Below are positions 27,872 through 36,426 of a DNA stretch of 64,000 nt, piece after piece; the first letter of the stretch is position 1; every line of letters starts with the position of its first letter. Origin of the DNA: Amycolatopsis sp. cg9 (GTDB lineage Bacteria > Actinomycetota > Actinomycetes > Mycobacteriales > Pseudonocardiaceae); assembly GCF_041346945.1 (NCBI RefSeq), contig NZ_CP166850.1, positions 9,656,501 through 9,720,500 of the forward strand, written 5' to 3'. The position numbers and the translations under genes were made by a program. The notes beneath the pieces are model-generated. The model did not search any database, was not told the DNA's origin, and worked only from the letters and a program-made list of their open reading frames with translations.

Positions 27872-28601
27872 GCTTCCCGGCCGCGACGAACTGCACGGTC
27901 ACCAGGATCGAGACGGCTTCGGCGGCGAGCAGCCCGATCAGCACCAGGACCTGCGTCAGCCCCGCTTCGATCGGGCCCGCGCCGCCCAGCAGGACGCCGA
28001 CGTACGCGCCCGGGAGCGTCACCAGGCCGACCGTGCGGGTCTGGTCGAGCGCCGGGATCAGCGCGTGCCCGGCGCTCGGGCGGCAGATCTCCAGCGCGGC
28101 GGGCCTCGGCAGGAACCCGAGGGCGAGTGCGGCTTCGTACTCGCCGTAGCGGGACTTCAGCTCGTCGAGGGCTCGTCGTGCGGCTTGCGACGTCGCGGTC
28201 ATCGCGCCACCGATCACGATGCCGGCGATCGGCACGACCGCGATCGGCTTCGGCGGGACGACGCCGGCTCCGAGGACCAGCGCCAGCACGGGCACGACCC
28301 CGGCCGCGATCGCCGCGGCGGTCCACGGCAGGTTCGCCCACGTCCCGGCGCGCCGCGCCGAGGTCACCGCGGCGATGGTGAACATCAGCAGCACGAACAG
28401 GCCGGTGAGCGGGACCGACCGGAGGACCGCGGTGATGATCAGCGACACCAGCGCCAGCTGGGCGACCGCCCGGACGGCGGCGACCAGCACCGCGCGTCCC
28501 TGACCGAGTTCGCCCCAGCGGACCACCGCGGCCCCGGCGACGGCGAGCAGGACCAGCACCGCCCCCAAGGCGGGTCCGAAGGTGATCGCGGCGTCGTGCA
28601 C
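27834..28601 (-). CDS. FetB-like ABC permease (UPF0014)
   Basis: 255-aa membrane protein of the UPF0014/FetB family, about six or seven helices, with the hallmark segments PKPIAVVPIAGIVIGGAMTATS and LALGFLPRPAALEICRPS. In E. coli FetB pairs with the ATPase FetA to export iron. No FetA-like ATPase is adjacent here, so the partner must be encoded elsewhere, or it acts differently. GTG start with GGGAGGA 8 nt upstream, 17 nt after the MmpS-like gene. It runs 38 nt into the 3' end of the opposite phosphatase gene. Confidence 0.8.
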   Translation of the reverse strand: MHDAAITFGPALGAVLVLLAVAGAAVVRWGELGQGRAVLVAAVRAVAQLALVSLIITAVLRSVPLTGLFVLLMFTIAAVTSARRAGTWANLPWTAAAIAAGVVPVLALVLGAGVVPPKPIAVVPIAGIVIGGAMTATSQAARRALDELKSRYGEYEAALALGFLPRPAALEICRPSAGHALIPALDQTRTVGLVTLPGAYVGVLLGGAGPIEAGLTQVLVLIGLLAAEAVSILVTVQFVAAGKLSRAAWPGARCR

Positions 28602-28618
28602 GCCGCTGATCCTCCCGC

Positions 28619-29077
28619 TCAGACGGCGCAGCTGAAGAGGCGCCCCGCCTCGGCCACGGCCTTCTCGGCGACCACGACGCCGTCGACGACGATCCGGCAG
28701 CGAAGTTCGCCGGGCCCGGGATTCTGCGCGGCGATGCTGTAGAACTCGGTGCGGTCGGCGGGGCCGGTCCGGGTGAAGGTCACCGACCACGGCGTGGTGA
28801 CCCGGGCCTGCTGCGCGAGCGCCGAGCCCGCGGCGGCGTAGGTGACGTTGCGGGCGCCGTCGGGGCCGAGCAGCTCGTAGACGACGGTCCGGCTGACCGT
28901 CCGCACGGCAGCCGGCGCGACCGGCGCGGCCACCGGCTCCTCCTTGGCGGGTCCGCGCGCGGGCCGCGGCACGATGAACGACGTCACGGCGAAGGCCGCG
29001 GCGAGCACACCCAGGACCACGACGACGCTCCCGGCCGTCCGGGTGCGGTGTTCGCGGGTCGCGGTGGGAACACCCAT
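28619..29077 (-). CDS. MmpS-like membrane protein
   Basis: 152-aa protein with one N-terminal transmembrane helix (SVVVVLGVLAAAFAVTSFI) and an extracytoplasmic beta domain like that of mycobacterial MmpS proteins: VVYELLGPDGARNVTYAAAG, PWSVTFT, SIAAQNPG, LRCRIVVDGVVV and a last Cys. MmpS proteins assist MmpL lipid exporters, but no MmpL gene is near. ATG at 29077 chosen; an in-frame start at 29104 is possible. It leads a two-gene unit with the FetB-like permease. Confidence 0.75.
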   Translation of the reverse strand: MGVPTATREHRTRTAGSVVVVLGVLAAAFAVTSFIVPRPARGPAKEEPVAAPVAPAAVRTVSRTVVYELLGPDGARNVTYAAAGSALAQQARVTTPWSVTFTRTGPADRTEFYSIAAQNPGPGELRCRIVVDGVVVAEKAVAEAGRLFSCAV

Positions 29078-29234
29078 GGAGAGGTCTTCTCTCGTCGCGC
29101 GCACTTCCGTCGAGTGCGTCGCCTATATCTCGCCGTGACCTAACTCCGCGTTAGCCGCCGTGGCCGAGATGTCCAACTTTCACCCAAACGGGTGCGCCTC
29201 GGGTTTTGTCGGTCCCCGGGTGCATCATCGGGGT

Positions 29235-30002
29235 GTGTACGAAGAGGCGGCACCACCCCCGCGGCTGGCGGGCGTGGCGCGCTGCGTGTGGCGATCGGCT
29301 TCGGCGGGCCCGAAGCGGATCGTCCCCGACGGCTGCCTCGACCTGGTGGTGGGCGACGGCGCGGTGTTCATCGCGGGCCCCGACACGGCGGCCTGGTCCT
29401 CGGTGACCCGCCCGGGAGCGGAGCTGCACGGGCTGCGGTTCGCCCCCGGCCGCGCCGCCGCGGTGCTCGGCGTGGCGGCGGACGAGCTGCGCGACACCCG
29501 GGTACCGCTGGGCGACCTGTGGGGCCGGGAGGGCGAGCTCCTGGCGGAGCGGCTGCTGACGGGCGAGATGACCCCGGCGGAGGCGGTGGCGTCCCGCCTG
29601 CCGTCGGCCGCGGCGCCGGATCCGGCGGTGGCGGAGCTGGTGACCCGGCTGGAGGCAGGGGCGGCCCGGGTCGCCGAGGCGGTGACACCCCCCAGCACCC
29701 GCGCGCCAGTCAAAGATCCCGCCGAGCCCGCCACCATCAGCGAACGGCGGCTGCGCCGGCGCTTCGTCCAAGCCGTCGGCTACGGCCCGGCCACCTACCT
29801 GCGCGTCAGCCGCTTCCAGCGGGCGATCGCCCTCGCGCCGGGCGCACCGAACCTCGCCGCGCTCGCCGTCGCTGCCGGGTACTCCGACCAGGCGCACCTC
29901 AGCCGGGATTGCCGGGCGCTCACCGGTCTCACGCCGCGCGCGTACTTCCGGCCGGCCTCCACTGTGGACACAACCGCGCGTGACCGGCTCCATTCGGCGT
30001 AA
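29235..30002 (+). CDS. AraC-family transcriptional regulator
   Basis: 255-aa regulator with an N-terminal DUF6597-like sensor (RIVPDGCLDLVVGDG...FIAGPDT, LRFAPGRAAAVLGV) and a C-terminal AraC HTH (SERRLRRRFVQAVGYGPATYLRVSRFQRA, then LAALAVAAGYSDQAHLSRDCRALTG). The ligand is unknown. The frame is open to 29160, but the GTG at 29235 gives the usual short start seen in this family; no good ribosome site marks it. It is divergent from the MmpS/FetB pair and could control it. Confidence 0.8.
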   Translation: MYEEAAPPPRLAGVARCVWRSASAGPKRIVPDGCLDLVVGDGAVFIAGPDTAAWSSVTRPGAELHGLRFAPGRAAAVLGVAADELRDTRVPLGDLWGREGELLAERLLTGEMTPAEAVASRLPSAAAPDPAVAELVTRLEAGAARVAEAVTPPSTRAPVKDPAEPATISERRLRRRFVQAVGYGPATYLRVSRFQRAIALAPGAPNLAALAVAAGYSDQAHLSRDCRALTGLTPRAYFRPASTVDTTARDRLHSA

Positions 30003-30050
30003 CCCGCGCGGACAACCGGAAGTGGGGCTTCACCCCAAAAGGTAAGCGGA

Positions 30051-30078
30051 CGGTAAACGACTACCGGGAGCGCTATCC
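30051..30078. promoter_or_regulatory. LacI-type operators before the LacI gene
   Basis: Two overlapping dyads: CGGTA-N6-TACCG (30051-30066, with the LacI-like GGTAAACG) and CGGGAGCGCTATCC (30065-30078). The second matches 9-10 of 14 positions of the CebR box TGGGAGCGCTCCCA known from Streptomyces. They lie 30-57 nt before the regulator start, as expected for autoregulation. A further GTTTAC half-site occurs at about 31230, in the gap after the gene. Confidence 0.45.
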
Positions 30079-30107
30079 TCCCCTCGACGAGTGATCAGGG
30101 AGGGCGT

Positions 30108-31085
30108 GTGGCCACCATCAGCGACGTCGCCGCGCGGGCCGGCGTCTCCACGGCGACCGTGTCGCGCGCGCTCAACGGGAAGTCCACTGTGGACCCCACG
30201 CTGGCCGCGCGGGTGCAGGAGGCGGCCGCCGAGCTCGGGTACCACCCGAACGGGCTGGCGCGGAACCTGCGGCGGCAGGAGACCGCCGTGCTCGCGCTGA
30301 TCATCTCCGACGTCGAGAACCCCTTCTTCACCGCCATCGCGCGCGGCGTCGAGGACCTCGCGCAGCGGTCCGGCTACTCGGTCGTGCTCTGCAACTCCGA
30401 CGAGAACGAAGACAAGGAGCGGCGCTACATCGAGGTCGCGCTGCAGGAGCGCGTCGCCGGGGTGGTGCTGTCCCCCACCGGGCGGTCGACGAACGTCGAA
30501 GGCCTGCGCCGCCAAGGGACTCCGCTGGTGGCGGTGGACCGCCCGCTGCCCGCCGCCGCGGGTGACCAGGTGCTCGTCGACACGCGGCACGCCGCCGCCG
30601 AGGCCACCCGGCACCTGCTCGCCGGCGGGTACCGGCGCGTCGGGTGCCTGACCGGGCCCGCCGGGGTCCGCACCGCCGACGACCGCCTCGCCGGCTACGG
30701 CGACGTCGTCGGCGAAGCGAACGTCCTGTCCCGGCGGGCGGAGTACCGCGCCGAGGGCGCCCGGCTGGCCGCGCTCGCACTGCTCGACGAGCCGTCCCCG
30801 CCGGACGCGCTGCTGGTCGCGAACAGCACCATGGCGATCGGCGTGCTCGAAGCCCTCTCGTCGCGCGGCCTGCGCCCCGGCCGGGACGTCGGCATCGTCT
30901 CGTTCGACGACGCCCCGTGGACGACGCTGATCGACCCGCCGCTCACGGTCGTCGCGCAGCCGGCGTACGAGGTCGGGCGGGTGGCCGCACAGCTCCTGCT
31001 GGCCCGGATCGCCGACAGCAGCCGCGACGCGACCACGACGACGCTCGAAGCCCGCTTGATCGAACGGAAGAGCTCCCGCCGCTGA
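30108..31085 (+). CDS. LacI-family transcriptional regulator
   Basis: 325-aa sugar-responsive regulator. The N-terminal HTH and hinge read ATISDVAARAGVSTATVSRALNG and NGLARNLRR; the rest is a periplasmic-binding-protein-like sensor (LALIISDVENPFF, RRVGCLTGP, DALLVANSTMAIGVLEAL, VGIVSFDDAPW, DPPLTVVAQP). GTG start just after GGGAGGG. No sugar transporter or hydrolase genes adjoin it, so its target is unknown. LacI-type dyads upstream suggest autoregulation. Confidence 0.92.
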   Translation: MATISDVAARAGVSTATVSRALNGKSTVDPTLAARVQEAAAELGYHPNGLARNLRRQETAVLALIISDVENPFFTAIARGVEDLAQRSGYSVVLCNSDENEDKERRYIEVALQERVAGVVLSPTGRSTNVEGLRRQGTPLVAVDRPLPAAAGDQVLVDTRHAAAEATRHLLAGGYRRVGCLTGPAGVRTADDRLAGYGDVVGEANVLSRRAEYRAEGARLAALALLDEPSPPDALLVANSTMAIGVLEALSSRGLRPGRDVGIVSFDDAPWTTLIDPPLTVVAQPAYEVGRVAAQLLLARIADSSRDATTTTLEARLIERKSSRR

Positions 31086-31122
31086 TCGGCAGGTACCGGC
31101 GCGGGGTGGTCCGCGGAGCGAC

Positions 31123-31161
31123 GTGCCCAGGGGGCCGGCTCGTGCCGGGCCCCCCAGGCAC
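31123..31161. terminator. Hairpin after the LacI gene
   Basis: An imperfect but long stem (GTGCC...GGGGGCCGGC with GCCGGGCCCCCC...GGCAC) 38 nt downstream of the LacI stop codon. It fits a Rho-independent-like terminator without a T-tract. Confidence 0.55.
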
Positions 31162-31447
31162 GCCCCACCCCCTGTGTCCCCCATGACCGGCGCGGAAACC
31201 GCCGGATCCCGTGAGCACGGAGCGGAAATCGTTTACTCACACGGAACCTAGGTCCGCGAGCCCGGGGTGTCAAGCCGTCGCGGGTCTGGACAACCTCGCC
31301 CGATGCGGTCAGACTAGCCGGAAGTTGCCTACTCAACGTGTTGGGTGATGTGCGGTAAGTGTCGATCTTTGGTGAATTCACCCACAGACAGGGCAAGAAA
31401 CCGCACGAACCCGCACACGCGCGCTGTTTCGGGTTAACCTGAGTCCC
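31162..31447. promoter_or_regulatory. Gap with promoter and palindromes of the antitoxin gene
   Basis: Non-coding, less GC-rich than its flanks. It holds a GTTTAC half-site near 31230, a perfect GGTGAATTCACC palindrome (31371-31382), GGTTAACC (31432-31439) and a -10-like TAACCT (31435-31440) 7 nt before the ATG of the antitoxin-like gene. The transcript would then be leaderless, and the palindromes are candidate autoregulatory sites. I see no RNA gene in it. Confidence 0.45.
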
Positions 31448-32029
31448 ATGTCTGTAGCGCTGGAGAACATCCTCGCCAAGGCGGGCCTGAAAGTCGACGC
31501 GAACGAGTTCCTGACGCTCGTCGAAGACGCGGCGCGCAGACTGTCCCCACCGAATCCGGATCCCTCGCACTACTTCTCGGCCGACCAGCGCGCCGCGCTG
31601 ACCGACGTCGGCCTCGACCTTTCGCCGCGGCGGGAGGACGAACCGGACTTCCGGGCGCGCACCGTCGCCGCCCACGCCGTGCTCGCCGAGGGCGCGCTGA
31701 GCGTCAACGAGGCCGCGAAAGCCCTCGGTGTCGACGACAGCCGCATCCGGCACCGCCTCAAGGAAGGCAGGCTGACCGGCTGGAAGGACAGCGGCTGGAA
31801 GCTCCCCGCGTGGCAGTTCGCCGGCTCGGGCGTACTGCCCGGCCTCGAGGTCGTGCTGAAGGCGCTGCCCGAAGACCAGCCCGCGCTCGTCGTCGCCGCC
31901 TTCATGAGCACACCGCAACCCGATCTGGTGATCAACGACCACGCGGCGACCCCGCGCCAGTGGCTCCTGTCCGGGGGTGATCCGGACCACGTCGCCCGCC
32001 TCATCGCCACGCTCGGCTCGCCGCTCTAG
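31448..32029 (+). CDS. Antitoxin-like DNA-binding protein
   Basis: 193-aa protein. A central HTH (ALSVNEAAKALGVDDSRIRHRLKEGRLTGWKD, excisionase-like) is followed by an MbcA/Xre-type C-terminal domain: PALVVAAFMSTPQPDLVI and TPRQWLLSGGDPDHVARLI, resembling DUF2384. In RES/Xre toxin-antitoxin systems the antitoxin has this C-terminal part and precedes the toxin, as here. No ribosome site; a TAACCT 7 nt upstream indicates a leaderless start. It probably neutralises the RES protein downstream and represses the pair. Confidence 0.7.
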   Translation: MSVALENILAKAGLKVDANEFLTLVEDAARRLSPPNPDPSHYFSADQRAALTDVGLDLSPRREDEPDFRARTVAAHAVLAEGALSVNEAAKALGVDDSRIRHRLKEGRLTGWKDSGWKLPAWQFAGSGVLPGLEVVLKALPEDQPALVVAAFMSTPQPDLVINDHAATPRQWLLSGGDPDHVARLIATLGSPL

Positions 32030-32080
32030 GCTGGACCTCCCCGAGCAAGATCACCGACAAGGACGGACCACCCCCGACCC

Positions 32081-32737
32081 ATGGCCCGGCTACCGCTGCC
32101 GCCCGCCCGATCCGTCCTGGTCCGGCAGCTGAACCGCGCCGACGACGTGGTGACGGTCCAGCCCGCGACCAGGCTGGTGCGGATCTTCACGGCGCACGGC
32201 AACCACCCCCAGCAGTGGAACTCGTTCCGCTACACCGGCCCGCTCCCGCACGGCCGGTTCGACCAGCAGCCACCCGGCCGCGGCGGCGCGCCGGTCACCG
32301 ACCCCGCGAACGGGGTCCTCTACTTCGGCCTCACGGTCCGCACGTCGATCGCCGAGGTCTTCCAGACCAGCTCGACAGTGGATCGCCGCACGCGCGGCCC
32401 CCGCCTGGTCGTCGTCCGCCCGACGCGCACGCTGCGCCTGCTCGACCTGACCGGCCTCTGGCCGACGCGGGTCGGGGCGTCCCAGGAGATCTCGAGCGGC
32501 CCGAAGAAGCTCACGCAGGCGTGGGCCCGCGCGATCCGCGGCGCGTTCAGCGACCTCGACGGCCTCTGGTACCGCTCCTCGATGGACTCCGGCGACCCGG
32601 CGATCTGCCTGTGGGACCCGCCGGCGGGCGCGGCCCTGCCGATCGCCCCGGACGTGCTGCTCCCGCTGGACCACCCCGGGCTGGACGTCCCGCTGGGCCG
32701 GGTCTGCGAAGAGCTGAACTACACGCTGCTGAACTGA
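32081..32737 (+). CDS. RES-domain protein (NAD+ phosphorylase toxin-like)
   Basis: 218-aa RES-domain protein. It shows LVRIFTAHGNHPQQWNSFRYTG, GRFDQQP, the conserved GVLYFGLTVRTSIAEVF (Tyr and Glu), and IRGAFSDLDGLWYRSSMDSG. RES toxins degrade NAD+ by phosphorolysis (MbcT and relatives). It is longer than the minimal toxin because of an N-terminal extension. It follows the antitoxin-like gene by 51 nt. Its 3' end overlaps the leftward HAD gene by 19 nt. Confidence 0.75.
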   Translation: MARLPLPPARSVLVRQLNRADDVVTVQPATRLVRIFTAHGNHPQQWNSFRYTGPLPHGRFDQQPPGRGGAPVTDPANGVLYFGLTVRTSIAEVFQTSSTVDRRTRGPRLVVVRPTRTLRLLDLTGLWPTRVGASQEISSGPKKLTQAWARAIRGAFSDLDGLWYRSSMDSGDPAICLWDPPAGAALPIAPDVLLPLDHPGLDVPLGRVCEELNYTLLN

Positions 32738-33351
32738 CGCTCCAGCAGCGGCAGGATCGCCCGCAGGTCGCCGGAATCCACGAGGTGGGTCGCGACGGCG
32801 CGGGCCGCGGGCGCCGCGTTGAAGCCGATGCTCAGCCCGACGGCGGCGAAGAGCGGCAGGTCGGACCGGCTGTCCCCGACCGCGGCGCACAGCTCCGGCG
32901 CGAAGCCCTGGGCCAGCGCGAAGTCGCGCTTGCCGTATTCGTCCAGGTGCGCGGCGACCTCGCCGGTGTAGCGGCCGCCGACGGCCTCGGGTACCGGGCC
33001 GCAGTAGGCGGCGAACCCGAACCGCCGGGCCAGCATGCGGCCCACCGGCGTCCACGCGAGCGTGGTGAGGATCGGGCGCAGGCCGTGGTCGCGGCACCAC
33101 GCCACCGTCTCGCCGATCCCGTCGACCAGCGGCAGCGTCCCGAGCCGGGCCAGCACTTCGGCTTCGGTGTGCCCGGCCCAGCCGCGGGCGTCGATCACCG
33201 ACGCCTCCTGGTTCGTCATCCAGCCTTCGTCGTACGCCGCTTCGGCCGCGACGAGCTCGGCTTCGTGCCCCAGCACCGCGGCCACCCACGCGCACGACGT
33301 CGTGCCGGGCACGAGGGTGCCGTCGACGTCGAAGCAGACCAGCCCGCGCAC
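32719..33351 (-). CDS. HAD-family phosphatase (SerB-like)
   Basis: 210-aa haloacid-dehalogenase-fold phosphatase. The nucleophile motif CFDVDGTLVPG has Asp8 and Asp10, motif II is TTLAW and motif III/IV is GDSRSDLPLF, as in phosphoserine-phosphatase-like (HAD-IB) enzymes. The substrate is not certain. Its GTG start shares one base with the TAG stop of the peptidase gene (TAGTG), so it is translationally coupled. Confidence 0.85.
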   Translation of the reverse strand: MRGLVCFDVDGTLVPGTTSCAWVAAVLGHEAELVAAEAAYDEGWMTNQEASVIDARGWAGHTEAEVLARLGTLPLVDGIGETVAWCRDHGLRPILTTLAWTPVGRMLARRFGFAAYCGPVPEAVGGRYTGEVAAHLDEYGKRDFALAQGFAPELCAAVGDSRSDLPLFAAVGLSIGFNAAPAARAVATHLVDSGDLRAILPLLERQFSSV

Positions 33352-35291
33352 TACAGGTGCCGGGCCCACCACTCCAGGACCGCCTCGAAGCGCTGCACCC
33401 GGTGGCGCGGCCGGCCCGACCGGGTCAGCTCGTGGCCCTCCCCCGGGAACAGCAGCATCTCCGCCGGCGCGCCGGCCCGCCGCAGCGCTACGAACATCCG
33501 CTCCGCCTGTTCCAGCGGGCAGCGCCAGTCCTGCTCCGAATGCACCACCGCGAACGGGATCTTGATGCGGTCGGCGTACGAGAGCGGCGAACGGTCGCGC
33601 TGCACTTCCGGCGAAGCACCGATGTAGGCGTCGACGAAGAAGTAGCCGATGTCCGAGCTGCCGACCATCGAGTCCCACGCGTTGACCGCGCGCTCGCTCC
33701 ACGCCGCCTTGAAGCGGTCGCCGTGGTGGGCGGCCAGCCAGCTCGTCATGAAGCCGCCGTACGAACCACCCATGACGCCGACGCGGGAGGAGTCCAGGTC
33801 GGGGCGCTCCAGCGCCTTGTCGAGCAGGGCCAGGACGTCGTCGACGTCGACCGTGCCGAAGCCGCGGGTGATCGCGTGGCCGTGCGTCTGGCCGTAGCCC
33901 GCCGAACCGCGGGGGTTGCCGACGACCACCGCGTAGCCCGCCGCCGCGTACACCTGGGCCTCGTCGAACACCGCCCACTCCTGCTGGGTGAACGGGCCGC
34001 CGTGGATCACGCGCAGCACCGGGTGCGGGCCCTCGCCCTCGGGCAGCACCAGCCAGCCGTGCACCGGGTAGCCGTCCGGCGCGGTCGTCTCCAGCTCGAT
34101 CATCGGCCGGATGCCCTTGTCCCGCACCGGCTTCGAGTAGTCGGTCAGCACGCGCGGCTCGCCGCCGCCGAGGAGCACGACCTCACCGGCGGTCGACGGT
34201 GTCGCGATCACCGCGGCCACCACCGGGCCGTCGAGCGTGAACGACCGCAGCGCCGCGTGGCCGGCGTAGACCACCGCCAGGTCGGCCAGCGGTGCGTCCG
34301 CGGCGTCGGCGGCGACCGCGCGCAGCTCCACCGCGCCGCGGTTGCGGACGGCCACGAGCACGTCGGCGCCGCGCGGGGCCGGAGCTCCCGCCGAGGCTTC
34401 GCAGTCCACCGTCTCGATGTCGGTGAGCCGGCGGGCCTTCACCGGGCCGGCGCCGAATTCGGGCGTCGCCGCGTAGAGCCCGGTCATCCCGGCCTCGCGG
34501 TGCTCCGCAAAGGACTGTCCGAAGTAGAACAACGTACCGTCCGCGCCGAACACCGGGCGCTCGGAGAAGCCTTCGCCGCGCACGAGGACCTCGGGTTCGC
34601 CGCCGTCGGCGGAGATCGCGCAGACGTCGCGGAAGTCGCTCTCGGCCGCGCCCCACTCCGGCGGCGCGGTGAAGACCACGCGCGTGCCGTCGGGCGTCCA
34701 GGCCGGGTGGCTCGCGTCGAACCCGGCGCCGGTCAGCGGCTCGAGGGCCTCGGCGGGCTCGGCCGCGTCGACGACGAACAGCCGCTGCACGCGATCGCGC
34801 ACGAAGCCGACGTCGTCGAGCCGGTAGTCCATGCGGGTGATCCGGCGCGGGGCCTCGGCGGCCGGCTCCGGGGTCTCGCCGTCGGCGTCCTCGGTCCCGT
34901 AGCGCCCGGCTTCGGGCACCCGGGCGGTGAACGCGATCCGCCGCGAGTCCGGCGCCCACACCGGCTCGCCCACGCCGAGGTGCAGCGACGTCAGCCGCCG
35001 CGCCTCGCCGCCGTCGGACGGCATCACGTGCAGCTGCGGGCTGCCGTCGGCGCCCGTGCCCTCCCCCGCGCGGAGGAACGCCACCCAGCGGCCGTCCGGC
35101 GAAACCGACGGGGCGGAGTCGCGCGGACCGTGCGTCCACGCGGATTCCCCGCCGTCGAGCGACACCCGCCGCAGCGCGCTGCGGGTGGCGTTCGCCTTCA
35201 GATCGGGTTTGCTCAGCGCGGTGAGCAGCAGGTTTCCGCGCAGGGCCGGACGGCCGGGGACGACGAGGTCTTCGATGTCGGCAGGACGCAC
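33351..35291 (-). CDS. S9-family prolyl oligopeptidase/acylaminoacyl peptidase
   Basis: 646-aa serine peptidase of family S9. The N-terminal two thirds form a WD40/TolB-like beta propeller (VSPDGRWVAFLR, WAPDSRRIAFTA, WTPDGTRVVFTA). The C-terminal alpha/beta hydrolase has HGGPFTQ, the nucleophile GGSYGG, Asp in HSEQDWRCP and His in GEGHELTR. No signal peptide, so cytoplasmic peptide turnover. GTG start; the HAD gene is coupled at the end. Confidence 0.9.
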   Translation of the reverse strand: MRPADIEDLVVPGRPALRGNLLLTALSKPDLKANATRSALRRVSLDGGESAWTHGPRDSAPSVSPDGRWVAFLRAGEGTGADGSPQLHVMPSDGGEARRLTSLHLGVGEPVWAPDSRRIAFTARVPEAGRYGTEDADGETPEPAAEAPRRITRMDYRLDDVGFVRDRVQRLFVVDAAEPAEALEPLTGAGFDASHPAWTPDGTRVVFTAPPEWGAAESDFRDVCAISADGGEPEVLVRGEGFSERPVFGADGTLFYFGQSFAEHREAGMTGLYAATPEFGAGPVKARRLTDIETVDCEASAGAPAPRGADVLVAVRNRGAVELRAVAADAADAPLADLAVVYAGHAALRSFTLDGPVVAAVIATPSTAGEVVLLGGGEPRVLTDYSKPVRDKGIRPMIELETTAPDGYPVHGWLVLPEGEGPHPVLRVIHGGPFTQQEWAVFDEAQVYAAAGYAVVVGNPRGSAGYGQTHGHAITRGFGTVDVDDVLALLDKALERPDLDSSRVGVMGGSYGGFMTSWLAAHHGDRFKAAWSERAVNAWDSMVGSSDIGYFFVDAYIGASPEVQRDRSPLSYADRIKIPFAVVHSEQDWRCPLEQAERMFVALRRAGAPAEMLLFPGEGHELTRSGRPRHRVQRFEAVLEWWARHL

Positions 35292-35330
35292 CCCCCGACC
35301 GTACCGGAAATCTTTAGCGATGCGAACGAC

Positions 35331-36293
35331 CTACGCGGCGACCTCTTTGCGCTCGTCGCGCCGGGCCTTGGCCAGGCTGGCCACCGTGGTCACGGACAGC
35401 ACCACGATGATGACCCCGAGGGAGACCCAGTTGTTGATGTCCAGCCAGTCCGGCACGACGTGGTACTCGTGCAGCGCGTGCAGGAACAGCTTCGCGCCGA
35501 TGAAGGCGAGGATCACCGCGAGGCCGTAGGTGAGGTAGACCAGCTTCGTCACCAGCCCGCCGAGCAGGAAGTAGAGCTGCCGCAGGCCCATCAGCGCGAA
35601 CGCGTTGGCGGTGAAGACGAGGAACGCCTCCTGCGTGATGCCGAAGATCGCCGGGATCGAGTCGACGGCGAACAGCAGGTCCGCGGAGCCGATGGCCACG
35701 ATCACCAGCAGCATCGGCGTGATCATCCGCTTGCCGTCGATCTTCACCGTGTACTTGTGGCCGTGGTAGTCGTCGGTCACCGGCGCGAACCTGCGGACCT
35801 GACGGGTGACGGCGTTTTCGTGGTACTCCTCGTCCTCGCCCTTGCCGCGCAGCATGCTGATCGCGGTCCAGATCAGGATCGCGCCGAAGAGGAAGAACAC
35901 CCAGACGAACTGCGCGATGAGCGCGGCGCCGATCGCGATGAAGACGCTGCGCATGGCCAGCGCGAGCAGGATGCCGACCAGCAGCACGCGGTGCTGGTGG
36001 ATGGCGGGCACCTTGAACGACGCCATGATGATCATGAAGATGAACAGGTTGTCGACGCTCAGCGAGTACTCGGTGATGTAGCCGGTGAAGAACTCGACGC
36101 CCGGGTCGTGCCCGGCGAAGATCCACACGCCCGCCCCGAAGAGCACCGCGCACGAAACGTAGAAGATCACCCAGCGAGCGGCTTCCCCCGTGGTCACTTC
36201 GTGCGGCTTGCGATCGACGATGACCAGGTCGAGCGCGATGAGCGCGAGCAGGCCACCGATCGTGGCGATCCACAGCCACAGGGGGACAGTCAT
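35331..36293 (-). CDS. TerC-family membrane protein (manganese/metal export)
   Basis: 320-aa integral membrane protein of the TerC/Alx family, about nine helices, with the acidic motifs ITEYSLSVDNLF and LFAVDSIPAIFGIT that contribute to metal transport. TerC proteins such as Alx export manganese or supply it to exported enzymes. Length and motifs are typical. ATG with GGAGG 10 nt upstream. The leader holds a yybP-ykoY-like manganese riboswitch whose 3' strand can hide this ribosome site. Confidence 0.92.
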   Translation of the reverse strand: MTVPLWLWIATIGGLLALIALDLVIVDRKPHEVTTGEAARWVIFYVSCAVLFGAGVWIFAGHDPGVEFFTGYITEYSLSVDNLFIFMIIMASFKVPAIHQHRVLLVGILLALAMRSVFIAIGAALIAQFVWVFFLFGAILIWTAISMLRGKGEDEEYHENAVTRQVRRFAPVTDDYHGHKYTVKIDGKRMITPMLLVIVAIGSADLLFAVDSIPAIFGITQEAFLVFTANAFALMGLRQLYFLLGGLVTKLVYLTYGLAVILAFIGAKLFLHALHEYHVVPDWLDINNWVSLGVIIVVLSVTTVASLAKARRDERKEVAA

Positions 36294-36302
36294 GGAACCA
36301 GA

Positions 36303-36426
36303 ACCTCCGGATAGTGCGCATGAGCAACTAACCGGAGGTCTCTCCCGCCGGTGAAAACACCGGCCGACGGTGCCGGGGGCGCTCGGCCACCGTGCTGACG
36401 ACACCGCCGCGAAGGAATACTCCCCT
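36303..36426 (-). promoter_or_regulatory. yybP-ykoY-type manganese riboswitch of terC
   Basis: On the minus strand the leader opens with AGGGGAGTA (36426-36418) and, after two GC-rich stems, has GGGAGAGACCTCCGG (around 36346-36332), the two conserved loops of the yybP-ykoY motif. ACCTCCGG (36339-36332) is exactly complementary to CCGGAGGT (36310-36303), the terC ribosome site. Without metal the two can pair and block translation; Mn2+ binding would release the site. Known yybP-ykoY RNAs precede terC/alx and mntP genes. Confidence 0.8.
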
